Below are positions 59,188 to 64,000 of a stretch of DNA of 64,000 bases, one piece after another; within the stretch, counting starts at the first letter, position 1, and each line of letters begins with the position of its first letter. The translations under genes and the position numbers were made by a program. Under the pieces are notes generated by a model. The model did no database searches. It was not told where the DNA came from and was given only the letters and a program-made list of their open reading frames with translations. This stretch comes from Scybalousia_A sp964639765 (lineage in GTDB: Bacteria; Bacteroidota; Bacteroidia; Bacteroidales; P3), in assembly GCA_964639765.1 (NCBI GenBank), contig CAZXEN010000002.1:1-64000 (forward strand), written 5' to 3'.

Positions 59188-60270
59188 ATGAAACGTTTAG
59201 TTTTAACTGCAATATTGATAGGTGCAACATTGAGTTCATTTGCTCAACAGAAACTTCGCAAAAGTGAAGTTCCGCAGGAAGTCCGTATGGGTTTGGAGAA
59301 CACCTACACAGATTACAAACTTGAAGGCTGGTATTTTGAGACCGGACAGTATGTTGCCAACATCAATATAGACAATAACACCGGCAGAGTGTTCTTTACC
59401 CCAACAGGTAATTGGCAATATACCATCTTTGATATTAAACCTCAGGAACTGCCGACTCTTGTTGACAATTATTTCATAAATAATTATCCGGGATACCGTA
59501 TCAAACAGTCACAGTATGTTGAAGATATGAGCGGAGACAACTACTATCGTCTCATAATAGCAATGAAAGGTATTGCACAGACAGAATATGAGATGATTTT
59601 TGATACAAGGGGTAAGCTGACTAAAACAAATGCTCCAGATCCTGACTATGTCAAGAAAGACTATATTGCCCGTCTGAATCCTGAAGCAATAGAATATCGC
59701 CAAAAGAAAATGGCTGAGAGAGAAGGAATTGAAGGAGAAGGAATATCCATAGACTACGAAAAAGACCAGGCAGACATCAAGAAAAGCAAGAAAGTAGATG
59801 TTTCCACACCAGATGCTGTGGATACTCCAAAAATTCCAGATGAAGTAACTTCTGCTTTTAAAAAGAAATTTCCTCGTGCAGAAGTGAAAGAATGGAAGCA
59901 AGACGGAGAGAACTATCGTGCTGTCTATGACAGAAGAGGAACAGATGCCGAGATACTTCTTATGAAAGACGGTTCAATTATTTCCACTACAACAAATATG
60001 GATAAGGCACGCTATCCGCGTTTGATAACAAAAGATCTTGCTCTTCGCTATCCTAAGGCCAAGATAGAAAAATTCCAGAAGATAGACTATGATTCAAAAT
60101 ACAAAAGGATTGTTACTGACAAAAAATTGGAGACATATTATTACATAGAGCTTACAGAGAAGATAAAAGGCAAAAACGACAAGAAACGAATAAAGGTTAC
60201 CTACGACAAATCTTTTAAATTCCAAGGCTTGGCAGGCTCTGATGATGAATATGCAGAAGATGAAGATTAA
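59188..60270 (+). CDS. Exported PepSY-like (DUF2874/BLIP-like) repeat protein
   Basis: The ~360-residue protein has a signal peptide (1-19, ending SSFAQQ) and at least two PepSY-like units: one near the start (KLRKSEVPQEVRMGLENTYTDYKLEGWYF) and another after the charged linker (about 210-280, PDEVTSAFKKKFPRAEVKEWKQDGENYRAVYD). It ends in an acidic tail. An upstream TTG (59182) could add two residues, but ATG 59188 is used. The family often binds peptides or inhibits proteases; a specific role is not known. It is probably co-transcribed with purA and ostA-like. Confidence 0.8.
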   Translation: MKRLVLTAILIGATLSSFAQQKLRKSEVPQEVRMGLENTYTDYKLEGWYFETGQYVANINIDNNTGRVFFTPTGNWQYTIFDIKPQELPTLVDNYFINNYPGYRIKQSQYVEDMSGDNYYRLIIAMKGIAQTEYEMIFDTRGKLTKTNAPDPDYVKKDYIARLNPEAIEYRQKKMAEREGIEGEGISIDYEKDQADIKKSKKVDVSTPDAVDTPKIPDEVTSAFKKKFPRAEVKEWKQDGENYRAVYDRRGTDAEILLMKDGSIISTTTNMDKARYPRLITKDLALRYPKAKIEKFQKIDYDSKYKRIVTDKKLETYYYIELTEKIKGKNDKKRIKVTYDKSFKFQGLAGSDDEYAEDED

Positions 60271-60284
60271 AAAGAAATAAAACT

Positions 60285-61952
60285 TTGCGTAATAACGTGA
60301 CAGGATTTTCCAAAAGAATAAGACAATATGATACAAAAAATTGTAGGTTTGTTTTGAGCCTGCAATTTTTATTGTTATTTATCTGTGTTTTTGCTGTCAA
60401 TATGAATGTGTCAGCACAAAAACAGATAGACTACAGTTCAAAAGTCGGCTATATCCGTCCGGAAAATCCCGATGACATGACGCTTATCCACGATGTAGTG
60501 TTTGTTCATGACAGTATGACGATGTATTGCGACTCTGCTATCTACAATAAGAAGGAAAACTATTTCTTTGCCTTTAATAATATAGTAATGATTCAAAAAG
60601 ATACTCGCTTGACTGGTGATGAATTGCATTATTATGGCAATGAACGTGTGGGACATCTTAGTGGCAAGACGGTTATTCTTAAAGACAAAGAGGTAACAAT
60701 GCAGACTGATTACCTGCTTTTGGACAGAAACGACAACACAGTCCGCTATATCACTGGTGCAGACATCTGGGACAATGAAAATACTTTGAAAAGTCAGGAA
60801 GGAATCTATTTTATTGATGACAAATTCTTCAATTTCTATTATTCTGTTGTGGTTACTTCACCTGATGCCACCATTTATACAGACTCTCTTTACTATGACA
60901 GCAAGGAAGATGAAGCTATTTTTCTTGGACCTACGCAGATAGACATGGAAGACAGCATAAAGGTTCTTACAACTCAAGGAACCTACAACACAGAAACAGA
61001 AGAAGTCTATTCAGAAGAACGTCCTGAGATTTATACAAAAGAACAATATATCACAGGAGATACAGTCTATTACCACAGAAAAGAAAAACGGGGTTTTGCT
61101 TTTGGAAATCTTTTTATGCAAGACACCACAAATGATATGATAACCACGTGCGACAGTGCTGTATTGAACACTATAGACACAGTTTCTGTGGCTGTTTTGA
61201 CAGGAAACGTACTCTGCAGACAGATAGACAAGGAAGACACTCTATATTTTCACTCCGACACGCTAAGAATAGAAATGGACACAAACTATAAGGTCTATGA
61301 TTTGTATGGTTTTCCTCATTGCAAGTTTTTCAGGGAAGATTTTCAGGGTGCAAGCGAATGGTGTCATTACGTAGTTGAGGATTCCATTCTCACAATGCTG
61401 GTTTCTCCTATGCTTTGGACAGAAAATTCCCAGATTTCTTCTGATACCATAGTCATGGAAACAACAGAAAAAGGAATAAAAAAGCTGTATATGTTTCCAA
61501 ATCCTTTGATTGTGCAGAACTCCGACACACTGACTGAACAATATTTCAACCAAGTCATAGGCAAAAACCTTACAGGCTGGTTTGAAAAGAACAAAATCAA
61601 GTATGCGGAAGTTGTAGGCAACAGCGAAATAGTCTATTATCTTTGGGAGGAGAAGAAAAAACAGAGCCAGGATTCAACACTAAGTACACAAAACGACAGT
61701 GTTTCGGCTCAGAAAACAATAAAAGAAAAAGAACTCTCAGGAGTCAATATCGGAAAAGCCCGTCAGTTAAATCTTTATTTCAACAAAGGCGAGATAAATA
61801 AAATGACTGCCATAGACAATCCTGATTTCTATATGGACGATGATGAGAAAGTGCCGTTGGAAGTCAAGCGTTTGAAAGGATTTATCTGGAAAATAGAAGA
61901 CAAGCCTTTGCAGCCAATGGATGTTTTCAAGAAAAGAGAACTGAAAAATTGA
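60285..61952 (+). CDS. OstA/LptA-like periplasmic protein
   Basis: The 555-residue protein starts with a hydrophobic signal (about 25-45, FLLLFICVFAVNMNVSAQ) and contains repeated beta-jellyroll strands of the OstA_N type (DVVFVHDSMTMYCDSAIYNKKENYFFAF, RLTGDELHYYGNERVGHLSG, YTDSLYYDSKEDEAIFLGP). Related proteins bridge lipopolysaccharide transport between membranes. It is far larger than LptA and lacks the LptD barrel, as in Bacteroidota OstA-like proteins. The start codon is uncertain: TTG at 60285 or GTG at 60297. Confidence 0.82.
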   Translation: MRNNVTGFSKRIRQYDTKNCRFVLSLQFLLLFICVFAVNMNVSAQKQIDYSSKVGYIRPENPDDMTLIHDVVFVHDSMTMYCDSAIYNKKENYFFAFNNIVMIQKDTRLTGDELHYYGNERVGHLSGKTVILKDKEVTMQTDYLLLDRNDNTVRYITGADIWDNENTLKSQEGIYFIDDKFFNFYYSVVVTSPDATIYTDSLYYDSKEDEAIFLGPTQIDMEDSIKVLTTQGTYNTETEEVYSEERPEIYTKEQYITGDTVYYHRKEKRGFAFGNLFMQDTTNDMITTCDSAVLNTIDTVSVAVLTGNVLCRQIDKEDTLYFHSDTLRIEMDTNYKVYDLYGFPHCKFFREDFQGASEWCHYVVEDSILTMLVSPMLWTENSQISSDTIVMETTEKGIKKLYMFPNPLIVQNSDTLTEQYFNQVIGKNLTGWFEKNKIKYAEVVGNSEIVYYLWEEKKKQSQDSTLSTQNDSVSAQKTIKEKELSGVNIGKARQLNLYFNKGEINKMTAIDNPDFYMDDDEKVPLEVKRLKGFIWKIEDKPLQPMDVFKKRELKN

Positions 61953-62031
61953 TGACATTTTGTCATATTATAATAATAAAGGTATAAATTTTGAAAACGT
62001 TATGTTTAAACTAAAAAAACGTAAAAACAAA

Positions 62032-62643
62032 ATGGAAACACAAGAAAAAAATATAAACGAACAGGAAGTGAACAAGGCAGAAAATACTCAGAAAGAAGAG
62101 ACCACAAACACTGAAGAACAAGCAAAACAAGAAGAAAGTCAGGATAATACACAGAACGAAGAAGAATCTGAAGAAAAAACAAAAGAAGAGACGACCGAAA
62201 GTCTTGGAAATAAACTTCTGGAAATAAATGACAAATATCTAAGACTTTATTCTGAGTTTGAAAACTTCAGAAAACGTACAAACAAAGAGCGTTTGGACCT
62301 TATAGAAAATGCTTCTGAGAGTCTGATTAAAGACATTCTTCCTATAATAGATGATTTTGAGAGAGCTTTGCAGACATTGGAAAAAGAAGAAGATGAGAAA
62401 GCCCAAAATACAAAAGAAGGTATGACTCTTATCTATAAAAAACTTCTCTCAACTCTGGAACACAAGGGGCTGAAACCTATAAATGCCAAGGGAGAAGTTT
62501 TTGATGAAAACCTGCATGAGGCAGTTTCCCAGCTTCCAGCTCAAAACGAGGAAGACAAAGGCAAAGTTTTTGATGAAGTTCAAAAAGGATATTATCTTAA
62601 CAATAAAGTAATAAGATATTCAAAGGTTGTTGTTTCAATATAA
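62032..62643 (+). CDS. grpE: Nucleotide exchange factor GrpE
   Basis: About 203 residues: a long Glu/Gln/Lys-rich N-terminal tail (to about 60), then a coiled coil (LLEINDKYLRLYSEFENFRKRTNKERLDLIENASESLI) and the beta domain with the signature KGEVFDENLHEAVSQLP. It exchanges ADP for ATP on DnaK. Earlier in-frame starts exist at 62002 (MFKLKKRK) and 61960 (TTG); the METQEK start is preferred because it gives the usual acidic opening, but this is not certain. dnaJ follows 18 bases later; dnaK is not in the window. Confidence 0.93.
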   Translation: METQEKNINEQEVNKAENTQKEETTNTEEQAKQEESQDNTQNEEESEEKTKEETTESLGNKLLEINDKYLRLYSEFENFRKRTNKERLDLIENASESLIKDILPIIDDFERALQTLEKEEDEKAQNTKEGMTLIYKKLLSTLEHKGLKPINAKGEVFDENLHEAVSQLPAQNEEDKGKVFDEVQKGYYLNNKVIRYSKVVVSI

Positions 62644-62661
62644 ATTTAAGGAGTTTGTTTT

Positions 62662-63840
62662 ATGGCAAAGAGAGATTTTTATGAAGTCCTTGGTGTTGCG
62701 AAAAATGCCAGTGAAGATGAGATAAAAAAAGCTTACAGGAAGCTTGCTTTGAAATATCATCCTGACAGAAATCCAGGAGACAAGGAAGCAGAAGAAAAAT
62801 TTAAGGAAGCAGCAGAAGCTTACAGCGTATTATCTGATAAAGACAAGCGTGCAAGATATGATCAGTTTGGAGAAGCAGGACTTGGAGACGGTGGCGGATT
62901 TGGTGCTGGAGGAATAAACATAGAAGATATCTTCTCCATGTTTGGAGATGTTTTCGGCGGCAGAGGATTTGGCGGCGGTTTCTCTGGATTCGGAGGAGGC
63001 TTTTCTGGATTTGGCGGACAAAGAGGCGGAAGCGGAAGAAGAGTAAACAAAGGTTCTTCGCTTAGAGTCAAGATGAAACTGACCTTGGAGGAAATTGACA
63101 AAGGAGTAAAGAAGAAAATAAAAGTAAACAAGTATATCCCTTGTTCTACTTGTGGCGGTTCCGGTGCAAAAGCAGGAAGCGGTATGGAAACATGTTCTCA
63201 TTGTCATGGCAGCGGTGTTGTTATCCAGACTCAAAGAACAATACTTGGACAAATGCAGACACAAAGTGTGTGTCCAAACTGCGGAGGAGAAGGGAAGATA
63301 ATCAAAGATAAATGCCCTGTTTGTCACGGAGACGGCATAGTAAAAGGAGAAGATGTCATAGAAATAGATATTCCTGCAGGCGTAGCAGATGGAATGCAGT
63401 TGTCATTCTCTGGTAAAGGCAACGCAGGAGCAAGAAATGGCATCGCAGGAGACTTGATTGTATCCATAGAAGAAGAGAAACACGAGAATTTTGAGCGAGA
63501 TGGCTCCAACCTTTGCCTGCAAACTTACATCACTTTTGCTCAAGCTGTGATGGGAACAACAATAGAAGTGCCTACGTTAAGCGGAAAAGTAAAGTTCAAG
63601 ATTGAACAAGGAATGCAAAGCGGCAAGATTTACAGACTAAGGGGTAAAGGTCTGCCAGAATTTGGCAATCCTTACAGCAGAGGAGATTTGCTTGTAAGGG
63701 TAGATGTTTGGGTTCCTAAGTCTGTAACCAAGGAACAGAGAGAGTTATTGGAAAAAATGGATTCCATAGACAACTTTAAGCCAAAGCCAAATGCAAAAGA
63801 ACGAAGTTTCTTTGACAAGATGAAAGATATGTTTTCCTGA
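62662..63840 (+). CDS. dnaJ: Chaperone protein DnaJ
   Basis: The 392-residue class A J-protein has the J domain (1-70, HPD at 33-35), a Gly/Phe-rich linker (about 75-125), a zinc domain with all four CxxCxGxG repeats (CSTCGGSG, CSHCHGSG, CPNCGGEG, CPVCHGDG) and the C-terminal substrate domains. It stimulates DnaK ATPase and presents unfolded clients. grpE-dnaJ order is common in Bacteroidota. Confidence 0.97.
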   Translation: MAKRDFYEVLGVAKNASEDEIKKAYRKLALKYHPDRNPGDKEAEEKFKEAAEAYSVLSDKDKRARYDQFGEAGLGDGGGFGAGGINIEDIFSMFGDVFGGRGFGGGFSGFGGGFSGFGGQRGGSGRRVNKGSSLRVKMKLTLEEIDKGVKKKIKVNKYIPCSTCGGSGAKAGSGMETCSHCHGSGVVIQTQRTILGQMQTQSVCPNCGGEGKIIKDKCPVCHGDGIVKGEDVIEIDIPAGVADGMQLSFSGKGNAGARNGIAGDLIVSIEEEKHENFERDGSNLCLQTYITFAQAVMGTTIEVPTLSGKVKFKIEQGMQSGKIYRLRGKGLPEFGNPYSRGDLLVRVDVWVPKSVTKEQRELLEKMDSIDNFKPKPNAKERSFFDKMKDMFS

Positions 63841-63861
63841 TATTTAACCCAAAGGGCTTGA

Positions 63862-64000
63862 ATGTTGCTGTTTATTTCAAAAATAGAGAATCTGTTTGAA
63901 AAGTTTGGAAGAGACAATAGCCTGTCCAACAGAGAAAATATATCCGTCTTGGCACAGAAATTTTTGATTGACAACCTGAAAAAGCAGAACATTATCACAG
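63862..64000 (+). CDS. Start of an unidentified gene, cut by the window edge
   Basis: An ATG at 63862, 21 bases after the dnaJ stop, opens 46 codons that reach the window end without a stop (MLLFISKIENLFEKFG ... ends KKQNIIT). The composition and amphipathic helix pattern look like real coding sequence, but the fragment is too short to assign a family. Confidence 0.55.
   Translation, partial: MLLFISKIENLFEKFGRDNSLSNRENISVLAQKFLIDNLKKQNIIT

Overview
The window looks like a chromosomal piece of an AT-rich member of the Bacteroidales (Bacteroidota). The evidence is a recurrent TAnnTTTG -7 promoter box of the Bacteroidota primary sigma factor, a type IX secretion C-terminal signal on a 1161-residue surface protein, a BspA-type leucine-rich-repeat protein, DUF4837, OstA-like and PorT-like proteins, a split transketolase, and a sodium-pumping methylmalonyl-CoA decarboxylase cluster typical of propionate-forming Bacteroidales. 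No rRNA, tRNA, CRISPR array or complete insertion sequence was seen.

Layout. 1-5.7 kb: a secreted BspA-like protein (cut by the window edge) with a long structured 5' leader, then a large T9SS-exported protein with a DUF4465-like domain behind a cobalamin riboswitch. 5.8-20.5 kb: mostly housekeeping genes (TPP enzyme, rnhB, purQ, cca, AraC regulator, phosphoesterase lipoprotein plus small barrel, ffh, folD, LMW phosphatase, pyrG, hydrolase, MATE pump). 20.5-23.1 kb: pyrBI behind what looks like a leader-peptide attenuator, followed by a hemerythrin-LuxR regulator. 23.3-26.3 kb: a broken small gene, dnaA with a very AT-rich upstream region, and a DJ-1 family gene. 26.8-33.3 kb: an accessory block with a metal-type TonB receptor and HMA protein, a type II restriction-modification pair and a decayed PepSY-like gene. 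33.5-42.6 kb: M3 peptidase, an orphan fumarate reductase cytochrome b, DUF4837, then mce-mmdA-oadG-like-biotin carrier-mmdB. 42.6-43.7 kb: a gene-poor stretch with two paralogous ~40-residue membrane proteins, a candidate structured RNA and repeats. 43.7-64 kb: PorT-like barrel, coaD, split transketolase interrupted by a vWA gene, aconitase, mltG, miaA, OmpA, CPBP protease, cobalamin adenosyltransferase, NifU/Mrp, purA, OstA-like, grpE, dnaJ.

Functional threads. Vitamin B12 recurs: a B12 riboswitch over a candidate corrinoid-handling surface protein, a PduO-type adenosyltransferase, and methylmalonyl-CoA epimerase plus decarboxylase, which work beside the AdoCbl-dependent mutase (not in this window). 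The most novel signals are (a) a modular AT-rich repeat family found in at least six intergenic gaps, built from GAGTTGG and TCTTGAT words in direct or inverted order, (b) the tandem small membrane protein cassettes at 43 kb, (c) the putative pyrBI leader-peptide attenuator, and (d) the 118-nt hairpin in the leader of the BspA-like gene.
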